A DNA stretch of 64,000 nucleotides from Eumeta japonica (lineage: Eukaryota; Arthropoda; Insecta; Lepidoptera; Psychidae), in NCBI GenBank assembly GCA_005406025.1, contig BGZK01001431.1, positions 89,613-153,612 on the forward strand, written 5' to 3'. Positions 45,295-56,589 of this stretch are shown piece by piece (position 1 is the first letter of the stretch; every line of letters begins with the position of its first letter). The notes below the pieces were generated by a model that saw only the letters and a list, made by a program, of their open reading frames with translations, was not told where the DNA came from and did no database searches. The translations under genes and the position numbers were made by a program.

Positions 45295-48200
45295 ACAATT
45301 GCTTATGGCAAGTAATTATAATAATTTTGCGATAGATATACGTATCATTTCTGAGACATTTAAACTTACATGCCGGCATCATCAAACATTCACACAACTG
45401 AACTTTACGAAGCGTGAATTTTTAGTTGCGCCATATACACTAATCCACATCTATAATGAGGTTCTTTTTAGGGATCTATAGTTAAAGGCACGAATATCTT
45501 CGCATTATGAAGAAATATTTTTTTTCATACTTCACTGTAAAATAATTTTTAAGTTTAAGTTTTTTCCTCTCAGACATATATATTTTACAGTTTGTTAGCT
45601 ATCAAAGTCATAAACTTTTTACTCTCTTTACTCTATAAATCTGAAAAAAAATAACGGAGGTTCTTAAATAAATTTATTACGAATACATCTACTAAAACTC
45701 GTTTCAAATTCTTTAGAAGTTACTTCACAATTATTAATTGTCAAAAGGAACAATTTGACCACCGGCGCACATAGGCAGGTACGTCGATTTTAATATAATA
45801 ACAGATAACTACTATTTAAACATTTGCTTGTGGCTTTTTAATTAACTTAAATTTTCAAATTTTTAAAGAATGATGCCATACTCTAAAGTTACTGCAGACA
45901 TCACTACGCTTCGTTTAATGCGGAACCGTGGATGCGGGCGTTTGACTTCCAACTTGGCCGGTTTTCGGTGCTCTAGAAGCTGCCCTCAAACATGCACTTC
46001 GTTAGATGAACAGATGATGAATCAGATTGGCAGCATCATGTGCGATTTGTACATAACGCGATCCGTCATCTCCAAAATAAAAAAAGCTTCAAATACGAAT
46101 TCGCAATTCACCGAGCTTTCGCGAGCGCCGATCGCAGATATGACTGACGACGCGACAGACCCGGCGGACCACAGAAAGATCCTACCGTTTTGCGGCTGAG
46201 GGCGTTTCGCACGCTCGCGGGCCGTGGGCGAGTTCACCTCGCCCCGAATTTAATACGACCGCGCGGCTTGTAGCAAAATGAACCGCGGAAAGCTCGCCCC
46301 CGAGCCGTTGTAAAATTTTCATGTTAATGTATTCACCGTCTCTTGAATTTTTGATATTTCGAACGTTCCGGTCGAGGCAAATTAATTTGCATATTTTTTT
46401 TTCAGTGTGCGTTGTGAGTAATGTTTTAACGGAGTTGAAGATGCATTTTGTATGTTGTATAATCTGATATTATCGATTAATTTATAATGAAAAGAAAAAT
46501 AAATTTTAGGACACTAAGTCAATTGGAATTGATTTGAAAAAAATTTTGGCTGATTCGTATTAAGAACGTAAAAAAGGAAATTACTTTGTTGTTCCATTCT
46601 CTTGTCTGTTTTATATTTCATTAATTGCATGCATAATGATAAATATCCACCAATGCATAAATACACGTATGCAACGAAAAAAGATGGGGTGGATTTTAAT
46701 TATTTTATAAATATTTATTTTTAAGCGAGAAAACTTTTTGAATTTCTTTTTAGATTATACCAATTTCTGTCCGCATTGAATTTGCGAATATCAGATACGA
46801 GCTTAATTTTCACTTAAAAGCAAGACTAAACTGATTAAAGTGATCATTTTCGTAGATTAATTACTTTAATTAAAACGATAATACCGACGCGAAAACGTTG
46901 GTAATGTGCGAAAAGGTAGCGATAGCCCGAGGACGCATCTTATCGAGATTACCTCGGCCCACGGCCCGAATAAATAAGCAAACGCGTAGAACAAACGAAC
47001 CTTCGGATGATGAAGAAAGGTTTTCCTTGTCCAGCGTTAAAACACGTCGGAGAGATGAACGGGCGATCGATAAGCACCTTCTTAGCGCTTTTAGCGTGTT
47101 ATTATTTTGCTGTTAGGTCTACGCTTCTATTAGCTCACTCTTTGTTCATTATTTCGTAAATGATGACATATTTACTATGGATTCTAATAACTACTCAGTA
47201 AATGAAATATATTAAAGTCCCTTAATCAAAGGCAAACCCTTACATGTTTATCCAATGCGTTTGTTTGTCTCTTTGTACGTCATAGGCTTATAAATATGAT
47301 AATTTTTGACGGTTTTGATTAGATTGCTTGGCGAGTATATACCTTAAGTAAATAGCTATATAATTACGCAGAGGAATCATGGAATAAAAAATAGAAGTAG
47401 TGTTCTAAATAAATCCTTTTATGCCGATTCTATTGTGTGAAGTGAGTCATTGGGTAAGTATTTAAAAATGCCTTAAGGATTTCTAAGTTAGTTTTCCTCT
47501 TTGATGTATATTTACGGTATGTTTGTTTCAAAAGTCGTTATCTTTGTATTCCACCCATTTAATATGTCTTAAAAATAAAAAAAAAATCGAAATATATATT
47601 TTTAATTCAATTGATGCTGTATCCGTTTGATTTCTACTTACTACAATTTAAAACTTCAAGCTACGGAGTCCTGCACGTGGATGTCCAACTGCCATCTAGG
47701 GCGATCATTGAATTAGTAAAATCGCTAAACGGTTCCAATAGTGGATTTTGAAAATTGTGTTTGTTACGTTAAAGCTATTGAATGAATTTCGATAAGGCTT
47801 TCGTGTAATTTAGAATTATGTCCAAATAATAAGTTAATTTTTAATCATCGTATTGTACGTCTCGTTCATAACCTATCATCGAGATAATTATTATAAATAC
47901 ATCATCTGAAACATTTGAATGTTGACCAATCCAAATAATTTATATGCTGTTATATGTAATACTTTGGTCTTACTAGGTGACGATTCGTAGTGGTTCTGTG
48001 TATGTGTTGCTATTTGCTCCTGTGTTTGATAATAGAGTTAATGCGAGACTAAACAAGCGAATGAGGACTTGTTGACGCTATTGTATATACGAATTGAAAA
48101 ACGTCATCAAAAAGTCTATGTGTTTTACCCCCCAGCGAACGGAGCGGAGAGAAACAAGTATAGAGGGTCGAAATTATAAAAACACAAGAAAATTAATGGA

Positions 48201-49465
48201 TGTGTATAAAGCGATATTATCTTTTAAAGTTGAACTTTAAACAGATGATGCCCCTTCAGTTGCACTATAGACATTTTATGAGAAATCGCTAATGTTACTA
48301 AACTGACAAACAATGTCAAACAACAGCAACATCGTTGATAACGATGCCATTAGCTTGTAAATCACGATTGGAGTTTGTTATGTTGTTTATAAGGAAAATA
48401 CTGCAAGTTAAACATGCTCCAGAACTGGGTTAGCGGGTTCCGTTGAACTGGCGCTCAACGAGGTCGTCGAGTGTCATTAATCTCTCTCGCTCGATAATAC
48501 AAACAATTGCCGCAACGGAATGTTTGTTTGCATAAATGAAACGATAAACAAATATAATCAGAGACAATGGGTAGGAAAAAAAAATTATCCTTGTTCCGTT
48601 CAGACAACGAGCATGCTTCGCTTTTCGATGTTTTCCCTTTGGAAAATACCGTCTGTGTGGATTGCGACATTTAAAAAAAATGTCTGATACAAAGTGTTTT
48701 AACATTATGTTCTTTCATTATCCCGCTCAGGAACCGTGTGTAATCTCAAGTAAACAAATCAAAAATATTATGTCGACTCAAGGTATCGTTTACGACGCCA
48801 CTCCTCTTTGCGGGTAACAACAATTGTCAAATCTTTTAAAAATTATTTTTTGAAGTTATACTTCTTTAGACGCGCTATGAAAAAATGTTGAGAGTGAAAT
48901 TTTAAGATGCCCGCGCATCTGTGTAACGCAAAATTAACAGGTTAAAGGTGCCCGCTTCAAATTCGAATTCGAATTCCGAATAATGAGAGAATTTATGTTA
49001 CATTACACATAGAAAATAAATATTTATTTATTTAATTTTTAAAATTTAATCTGAATTTTATTGACTGTGTTGATAATCCTTTTCCAGTCCTTTATTATTT
49101 TATTGTAATTAATTATTTGCATGCAATTAAAAACTATTTTTTAATGATGTCAAAGAAGTGTAACTTCTCACGCGCGTACATAAGTACACGCACGATTTTT
49201 TTAAACCATGAAAAGATTAGTATTTATTTAAAAAATATATATTAGTATTACTGGTCTTACGTCTGTTCAGGAATTGCGATGCAGCGTCATGAAGTTAAAC
49301 TACTTAGTACAGTTTTAAAGATGCTGCATCGGAAGTATGAAATTATTTTTTATTCGCTGATTCAGTTCCCATTAGACACTCACATTAGATTAGGCGCTCA
49401 CTGATTTAGCTGCTTTTGGTACATACCTATATAAACCTAATACGTACTTAATAATGAATAAAATA
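45295..49465. other. Intergenic desert with GC-rich island at 46090-46320
   Basis: An ATG-initiated 109-codon frame (45870-46199, plus) enters the island. It has Cys pairs (GFRCSRSCPQTCTS) but no recognised domain, and an opposite frame (46022-46237) overlaps it. The island resembles a unique, possibly conserved segment. 46898-47116 and 48430-48705 hold further frames without known residues. The rest is AT-rich. Confidence 0.4.

Positions 49466-49468
<3 letters not shown>

Positions 49469-49519
<51 letters not shown>
49469..49519. repeat. (AT)n microsatellite
   Basis: About 51 bp of uninterrupted AT dinucleotide, the longest pure microsatellite in the window. The Tyr/Ile run in the minus-strand frame 49448-49663 comes from it. 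Confidence 0.97.
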
Positions 49520-49522
<3 letters not shown>

Positions 49523-50730
49523 CTTATTTACATTATCAGTGCCATTTCCATTATTTTTTATAGAGACATAAATTCTATCTATAATTAAAATGTATTTCTT
49601 GCTTTTATACGTTTTTCTACTAGCAAGTAGGTATCTACTTATATGTACAGTTATTTCAGTCATTTTGTCATTTTAATAATTAATAAATAAATTTCGACAC
49701 GTATTTATTTAGGCTTTCTTTTAGATTGAATAGAATTTATCTGTTCGAAAGACAAATGATGGAGGTAACGATGTATGTTGGAACACACGAATATTAACAC
49801 TGTGATTCTCAAATGAAAAATACATCGAGGCTAGATCCATTTCAGTACTTTTCATTTTCTATCATATTATTAACTGGATGTGTCCTGTAGGTTCATAGAG
49901 TCTTAAATTTGACTTATGAATGTCCGTATCATACATGATGAAAACATAACTGGGTGCATCTTTGACACATTATATAAAAACATAAGAAAAAGCAAATAAC
50001 TTTTGGTTCCTGAAACTAACGTGTTCAAACATACAAAAAAACTTTTCAGCTATTTGATACTAGTAAACATTTTTATAACTTGCTTGCTGAAATCGAATCA
50101 TTTTTCGTTCTTCAAAACAATATATTTTATATATAGCTATCAGAATAGCCCAGCATTTGCAGAACAGCGACAATAGCCAACCGGCACATGGTTTTTACGA
50201 TGTTGGCAGAAAAGCAACATTGGCCCCTAAAGGGCAACGGCGTGGTGCAAAAATTTGTATACAAAAAAATATTGATCTACTCGACATAATAATAATAATA
50301 AATTGGAACATAATGTCGTTTATCTTAAGGATTGCAGTGTATTAATGCACCTAATTAACGCACGTTAATTAGGTCATGCGGTTGCAGCGGCATTCGGAAG
50401 CGTGTTCGTATACGATGCTTTATCAGGAAGTGCGCAAACACTGTTCGTTGATAAATAGGGTACCCCTTGTTTGCGCGCCGTGCGCGGCCGCAGACGAGCT
50501 GGAACCGCGCCAAGCGAAGTCGAATACTACATATCGGCAATTTTTGAATGTTATATGAGCGCCATCTGGATTGCAGAGAGCGTTTTTGGAAGACACAGGA
50601 ATATAAATATTTTAATTTTGGTCAATCGAAAGTAATGTAACTTATGTGTGTTGTGTATAGTATTTTACTATAACTAAAATAAGGAAATTTTCTGATCTGG
50701 TCTTTTACTGACGTAACAATGTAGAATATT
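49520..50730. other. Intergenic with a palindrome and GC-rich patch near 50.4 kb
   Basis: 50150-50260 and 50375-50590 are less AT-rich than their neighbours (GCGCGCCGTGCGCGGCCGC at 50473-50491). They could be conserved DNA. Opposing frames 50355-50540 and 50376-50558 cancel each other as gene evidence. Confidence 0.4.
50349..50374. repeat. 26-bp palindrome
   Basis: ACCTAATTAACG and its exact complement CGTTAATTAGGT flank a 2-base centre. The TAATTA core is a homeodomain-type site on both arms, so a dimeric binding site is possible. It is otherwise just a fold-back. Confidence 0.85.
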
Positions 50731-50733
50731 CAA

Positions 50734-51045
50734 ATGAGCGATGGTGGCTGATGATGCATTATACTAGCTGAATGAGCGATGGTGACTGATAAGGGGCAGT
50801 GGCCAATTGAGCGGCGGTGGCCAGTTGAGTGATGGTCGCCAATTGAGCGGCAGTGACTAATTGAGCGATGATGGCCCATTGAGAGACGGTAGCCAATTGA
50901 GGAATTGTAGTTAACTGAGTGCTGGTAGTCTATTGAATGATGGTGATCTTATGAGTATTGGTAGCGGATCGAGAGATTGTTATCGAGTAAGTGGTGGTTG
51001 TTGAATTAATGGGGATGGGGTTGAGTTAATGGGGATGGATGGCCC
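50734..51045. repeat. 18-bp minisatellite, about 17 units
   Basis: Units of the form TTGAGCGGCGGTGGCCAG, TTGAGTGATGGTCGCCAA, TTGAGCGGCAGTGACTAA follow each other in register from about 50806. They become more degenerate toward both ends. Since 18 is a multiple of three, the minus strand stays open for about 50 codons with a QLATxA-like six-residue repeat. No start or flanking exon supports translation. Confidence 0.9.
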
Positions 51046-51049
51046 ATTG

Positions 51050-51838
51050 TTCATTGCCTACGAATGAAAAGAGTGTTTTAAGAGTAGAAAGCTTGATCAC
51101 GTGTAATTTCGCTAATGAGTTTTAACTTAAGCCAAGTGATGACTTGCTTGCCAAGTAAGTAATACCTTAGAGTTCACATGGTCATCGCATTATCCAACGG
51201 TCTTAAGTAGTTTCTATCAATCATTAGACCAATATGGGGAGGTTCAGGGGTCCAAGATTCACACTTTGTGTTTGTAACACGTTGATAGTTAAAATACAAT
51301 TCAAGTTGGATTTTCATTCATTAACCGCCGTTTGATACAACCTGAATTAACTGTTTACGTAGTAAATATGATATGTTTTCGAGTTGTGCATAGTAATTTA
51401 ATTTTTAGCATTAAGCAGAATTGGTGAACGTCTTTCATAAATAACGCTATTGGAAGGAAAATTAATTTAATTCTTATTCGGGCCGCCCTGCGGCGTCCCG
51501 AGCGGGACATAATTTGTTATGCGGGGGCACGCTTTTAATTAATTCGGGGAACATCTGTTCGCTCCGAGGGCGCCACCTACCGTTTTAACATCCGCCCACG
51601 TATTGGCGATGCGACGGCTTTGAAAAAAAAAAGATCGAGTAATCCTTGGATCATGTTCTGATTCCAAAACAATAAAATTATATATTATTACATAGTGATC
51701 ATAAATTCATCGATTTTAAGAAAGTAAAGTTTTGTCTTAAGCATTTTGCTTTTCGACAAATGCTACATTGCAAGATTATCGGGATCAAGTTAAAACTTAA
51801 ATTTACCTTCAATATGTACGACAGTTTCACGCATGAAC
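51050..51838. other. Intergenic with GC-rich island at 51480-51610
   Basis: The island (GGGCCGCCCTGCGGCGTCCC at 51480-51499) lies about 250-350 bp upstream of the cysteine-rich frame. It could be a promoter-proximal or conserved element. No TATA box or initiator can be assigned with confidence. Confidence 0.4.
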
Positions 51839-51842
51839 AGAT

Positions 51843-52379
51843 TCGTTGCTCGTAGTAATATTATGGTGTATTTTGGCGCTGAAATTGTTGAAGTGTGTCA
51901 CGCAGCGAGAAACCGAACTGTCAAAAAGAATAAGAATGCAACCGAAGTACGCGTTTTATCCCAATACAACGACTGCAGTGAATAGCTGGATAAGTGCCGA
52001 TAGACATCTTGGTGGCTGTCTGCATGCGACGTCACAGCCAGCAAAACGTGTAATAAGCAAAGACTACGGTTTTCCGCAAATAGTATTTTTGTCAGCGCGT
52101 AATCGCCTATGTTATGTATGTGAAGGTAAAGGTTATGAAAATCTCGCTTGCGATCAATTGTGTGTGATCCAAACCACACAACGTGGCGAGCGTTGCTATC
52201 AACTTAGAACTAGAAAGTCAGCGGAGATGAGTCCAAATAAGAGATTTATTGCTGCTGTTTGCGCTCCAAGTATTGGTCTGTCATGGGATTACGGCCGTGG
52301 GGCATGTAAAGACATACAAAGTCTTGAGTGTTGTCATTGTAACCCACGAACTTCTAAAAAAATGATAGATCTTTAACTT
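51843..52379 (+). CDS. Cysteine-rich open frame, possible exon of a secreted protein
   Basis: The longest frame in the window: open from the in-frame stop at 51834 to TAA at 52374-52379, about 178 codons. The start reads SLLVVILWCILALKLLKCVT, which looks like a signal peptide or membrane anchor. It has no ATG; the first in-frame ATG is about 30 codons later (MQPKYAF). An AG at 51839-51840 could be a splice acceptor, so this may be a terminal exon. The C-terminal half has ten cysteines with spacing C-2-C-9-C-3-C-10-C-21-C-14-C-7-CC-1-C, starting LCYVCEGKGYENLACDQLC and ending ECCHCNPRT. A leading CxxC and a final CC...CN loosely recall three-finger (Ly6/quiver) proteins, but the last loop is too short. 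I do not recognise the family. Composition is less AT-rich than its surroundings. A minus-strand frame (51898-52179) overlaps as a shadow. Confidence 0.4.
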
Positions 52380-52381
52380 CG

Positions 52382-53665
52382 AGACTGCCAAAGTGTCGAT
52401 ATTATAGGCACGCTCCAAACATATATCTGAATTATGAAACGTAGTATAGAAATACGTTTCAATTCATAGTCGGGATAACAAGAATTTGTTATGTGATTGT
52501 TTCGATAACTATAAAAACTAAAATTATTATTGCAGCAAATTGGAATGAAGTGGAAGTATCCAATTAAATTGCCTATTTCATAAGTAACTTAAGATGTTGA
52601 GTTCGAAAATTTGTTTCTATAGATGATGTAGTCGATGTGATCGTACAGAGAGCGAGTGCTATTTGCAGGTGCATGTAAAAAAACAATGTATTCTGCGTGA
52701 CACAATGCAATGCGTGTAAGCGTTTCATCAAGAGGAATATTACTGCATCGCCGTCGTCGTTCAACATTTTTCTTTTATTTTGCACAGAGACAGATCATGT
52801 TTTGGAATGGAATACAATATAGGATCTTTTTTATACAAACGAAAATATATAATAATAACACAATATTGTTGTTAAGTAAATGCTATTCAAACTCGACACG
52901 AGTTAAAAAGGGCACCCCGCATATTATGCCTAATTTAATTGTATGAATCTTATAATGTACAGAGATAATACACGACGAAATAAATATTCATTAATATTTT
53001 CAGGATTCATAAAATATCCAATTTCATGACATTAGTAATTGTTAAATAATTAGGTCATCACTCGAATTCGATTGCAACGATTTTTATTACAATAGTTTTA
53101 CACTGTAATTCAATTACTTTCTTTTTCATTTACGACACAATGAAAAATGCGTAATCAAACGTGAGACCATTCGAAAGTGGCAAACTAGAATTCTCAGCAT
53201 GTATACCATGATACCCACAAACGAGACACACGCGCGACAAAATCTGTCACTTCAAAGAAGTACATTCTCGTGCACACCTCACTTGATTCAGACGGCGTAA
53301 CGCTGTGAATTTCGGAGTGAACCTGCTCGTTAGCCTCATTTTATTCGTCTGCCGGTTGACGTTTCTTTTTGCTATATTATCTCTTTCAACAAACTCTATG
53401 ATTTATTAGTCCAGTTCCCAGTACGATAATTAAAATGCACGTTTGTTTAATTGACGAAACTTTAAATATAAGATACTATATGACTTTTTTTAAATTGAAT
53501 ATAATTTAAAACACAATTGTTCTGTATCATAATTCGAATGGGGAGTTATCGCGTTGAGGATAAATGACCAAATATTTACACGTGAATAATGTTTAGCAAC
53601 ACTAGTAAGCTTTCACTTTTTATATTAAGGATATATACGGTCTTGAGTGGAACCATTACAAAAAA
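52382..53665. other. Intergenic, nothing recognised
   Basis: AT-rich. No further exon of the upstream frame and no clear polyadenylation signal close to its stop were found. Confidence 0.4.
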
Positions 53666-53670
53666 AAATG

Positions 53671-53735
53671 TCAGCTAGTCAGAGCGTTGCCTTCCAACTA
53701 AAAAGTGTCGGATTCTAATTCTGACAAAAGGTGAA
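53671..53735 (+). repeat. tRNA-Gly-like SINE head
   Basis: CAGCTAGTCAGAGCGTTGCC resembles a D-arm/A box. GCCTTCCAACT contains a TCC anticodon-like loop. GTCGGATTCTAATTCTGAC forms a 5-bp T-stem with a 7-base loop (TTCTAAT). The acceptor stem is not paired, and the anticodon stem is weak, so it is a tRNA-derived repeat or pseudogene. Confidence 0.45.
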
Positions 53736-53739
53736 CAGA

Positions 53740-54480
53740 CTTTTTAATTTTGTCAAATTCAACTACTCGTTTGGTAATTCGAAGAATACGCTAAGACCTT
53801 GCCAACGTAGTTGACAACGGACTTAGCAATTACCAATCGGCGCTGGGCAAAAGGGCTGAAATTCTGAGTATCTCGATCTGAAATAATAAGATCGTGGGAG
53901 GGTACGCCAGTCCAGAGAAGTAATAAAAATTTATCGCAATGACAACAACAATAACAGTAAAATTAAATATACTTAAGTATATTTTCCTACTTTCTAATTG
54001 TGGATGCTGTTTCTCTTCCCATCTTCTATACACTGTTGTTTTCAATGTCACTCCACTAAAACGCGATTAGAATTATACCCGATTCCTAGGCGCTTCACTC
54101 ATAATGAAGGAAATCAAATTAATAGAGAATGATCATTAAGTGTGTAACTTTAAGAAGCACATGAGTAAAAAATTTAGAAACACTTCAGTTTCAAAAAATC
54201 GATTCGAACTACAAAGTGAGGTGGAAACGTTCTTGACAAATTTCCTATGTTTATATTATTAAATTTGTTTTATTTTATAATTTAATCATTTCATATTTTT
54301 GGTGTATTATTAATTTTTAGAAATTCCCTCGTGTTTCAGAATGAATATTTTTTAATGTCTTAGAGTAATAGTTATAGAATAATTTGCTAAAAATGAAACG
54401 ACAGGTAGATCTTTCTTTGCTTTTAACTTTGTGTATGTACGTACAAAATTTTGATGTGAAACATCTATACGCGCGTTGGA
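53740..54480. other. Intergenic, nothing recognised
   Basis: Short frames at 53830-54051 and 54317-54566 have no recognisable content. Confidence 0.4.
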
Positions 54481-54487
54481 CTTGGGT

Positions 54488-54700
54488 AAAACCAAGATGT
54501 TTCAAAATTCATAAGACTCTTGGTTTTGGCCTACGCCATTTGCGCCGTTGCGTTGTGCACAGTTAATGCGTTATCCCTACAGGTATCGAGGTATCGTCTA
54601 CCTGTGTTATACGTAGGTAGAGAGGTTAACGCGTTGGTATGAGGCAAGACCAAGCGTCTCACACTTCGAAGACGCTTAGTTTTGACCTAAGCTGTGTGCG
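54488..54700. repeat. Two related hairpins in tandem
   Basis: The first has perfect arms AAAACCAAGA (54488-54497) and TCTTGGTTTT (54518-54527). The second has arms ACCAAGCGTCT (54649-54659) and AGACGCTTAGT (54670-54680) with one mismatch. Their right halves are alike (AAGACTCTTGGTTTTGGCC versus AAGACGCTTAGTTTTGACC) about 155 bp apart, so one derives from duplication of the other or both belong to one repeat. Confidence 0.65.
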
Positions 54701-54773
54701 TCTGATGGTGTATTTCCTCCTGCGATGAAGCTTTTTATATAACAATAAACATTGATTTCTATATACAATATAT

Positions 54774-54817
54774 AAAATGTTATATATTGTATCTATATGT
54801 ACAATATATAACATTTT
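54774..54817. repeat. Perfect 18-bp inverted repeat
   Basis: AAAATGTTATATATTGTA (54774-54791) and its exact complement TACAATATATAACATTTT (54800-54817) flank an 8-base spacer. It sits at the left edge of a GC-richer segment with frames open on both strands (54793-55069) and could be an element end. Confidence 0.9.
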
Positions 54818-54819
54818 GT

Positions 54820-56050
54820 TACGTCTATACATATTGCCATGGCGCTTTCTTCACCGCCGCGTAAGCCCGCACTTCCGATTTCTTCTATGATCGCTTCGGA
54901 GAATGGATTTATTGCCGTGTGGGTAGAAATGATGGACAGCGTGGATTTTTCAACTTCTATATTGAGCACGAGCTTTGCATGTTGTGGCCGTAATACAACT
55001 GCTAGCATTACGGCGCTTGCCCTTAGTCCAAAGGCTGTTAAGCCCGTGGACTTTTCCGGCTTCATCTAAGCGGCCAGAAGGCACAGGGGTGCCAACGGTA
55101 CGAAGGTCAGGAACCATTCCGGGTTACCCCGACCTAATAATAACGTCCGGGTGAATATGTTGCCCCGGGAAGAGACAAAAATAACTAAAACTACCTATTA
55201 CGTGTATAATAGATATTAAAATAGACGACGCTTGAAAAAGCGAGTAGTGGAGGGGGTGGCAAAAATCGCGAAAGGCGGTTATAAAACTAACGGTTCCGGT
55301 TGAGGGCGTTATGCCCTTGAATCACTGAATTTAAAATTAAAATTCAAAAAATTACCTATAAACGTTACGTAAAAACGTAACGTAACATAACTGAATTTAA
55401 ATTCGGAATGGATTAACCATCACTAACAGAGTTTGACCGCTAACCGTGACGCTGAGCGAAGCCCGTCCCCAAAGGGCCGCTGCTGGTCAACATGCGGTCG
55501 CACTCACGCATTTAATGGAAAAACCATTTACGAGCGTAAAAACACGCGAAATAACTAAAATAGCGATCGGCATCGGAGTGTGAAAACTACTGGAGCGCAC
55601 CCTAGGCGCAGAAACCGTGTGCGGGCTCGGCGTGCAGACGGCAGGGTAGCCGGAGCTTGTCACCGGGACGGACGCTCGTGGCTTAACTGCCGCCGCGCGG
55701 TTTACGCTGCGCGGCACCCCACACACTCGTACACGCGCGGAGCCCGGCACTACGGAACGCGGCTCGAAGGAACACTGCCACGCAGTAACACACTAAACTA
55801 AACGGGTGGTCCAGAGGACTGAACCGATCGCAACGGAGGAAAAAACGGAACTGAATACAACTGCGACGGATGCACCTAAATGGCTGCAATTTATAAATGG
55901 CGCATCCGCCTGCACATATGAGCTGCATACATTATACACGAGAGGGCGTGGCCATATACTTCACATACTTTCCGTAAGAGCACCCCACGCGCTCGATAGA
56001 TCGATTCTCAGCCGTACCATATAGACCACCCCGGCTCTCGGACTCCTATT
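54820..56050. repeat. GC-rich block, probable inserted element of unknown class
   Basis: Composition shifts sharply to GC-rich between about 54840 and 56040. Frames are open on both strands at 54793-55065 (minus, 90 codons) and 54839-55069 (plus, 76 codons), and several overlap at 55487-56024. A GTTACG-AAAACGTAACGTAAC inverted motif occurs near 55364-55385. Nothing matches a transposon protein I know. The sharp boundary and frame pattern favour an LTR or untranslated region of a retroelement over a host gene. Confidence 0.35.
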
Positions 56051-56374
56051 GATCTCCCCGTCAAGGCACACAATTTAGTATGGGATTCATATGTGCATCA
56101 CAATATTTTCGTATTCAAGTAAAACACAATAAAACAAAGTATATTCTAATAAATAATTCAAACAAACATTACAAATAATCCTAATAACTAATCCCTACCC
56201 GGGTAATAAAACACATGTACGTAAATTGTTTAATAGACACAAAAAACAAGACAATCCTTAACCTAAGTCTGTATAAATTATTTGTAAAATCATTTATTTC
56301 ATACAAATTATTTTCTACACATCACATCTCATTTATAAATTAAGTGCGTGGCTGTCCATAACACATTAAATAAA

Positions 56375-56376
<2 letters not shown>

Positions 56377-56410
<34 letters not shown>
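56377..56410. repeat. (TA)n microsatellite
   Basis: About 34 bp of TA, followed by a short run of ACGGTATA-like words to 56455. Confidence 0.95.
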
Positions 56411-56411
<1 letters not shown>

Positions 56412-56502
56412 GGTATATACGGTAATATATATAAAATAATACGGTATACAACATGACGCACTTATTTTGTTTTGTATAAATTCATAGGGGCTATTCTTAT
56501 AC

Positions 56503-56587
56503 GAATGAGCCTTCGCTCATTCCCTAATTCTCAGAATCACTATTCAAAAATTGGAATATTAGTGATTCTCAGAATCACTAATATTCC
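56503..56587. repeat. Nested palindromes
   Basis: GAATGAGC/GCTCATTC with a CTTC loop (56503-56522) is followed by a perfect 17-bp-arm palindrome (56553-56587). Its right half, TCTCAGAATCACTA, also occurs once more just upstream at 56529-56542. This looks like a small fold-back element or a template-switch product. Confidence 0.9.
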
Positions 56588-56589
56588 TA

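Noticed and set aside
45870..46199. 109-codon ATG frame with several Cys
   Set aside because: No domain, overlapped by an opposite frame, and lies across a composition change; kept only as a remark in the region entry.
49448..49663. 71-codon minus-strand frame with a Tyr/Ile run
   Set aside because: The run is the (AT)n microsatellite translated.
54793..55069. Opposite-strand frames of 90 and 76 codons
   Set aside because: Both strands are open over the same 230 bp and neither reads like a known protein, so no gene is called.
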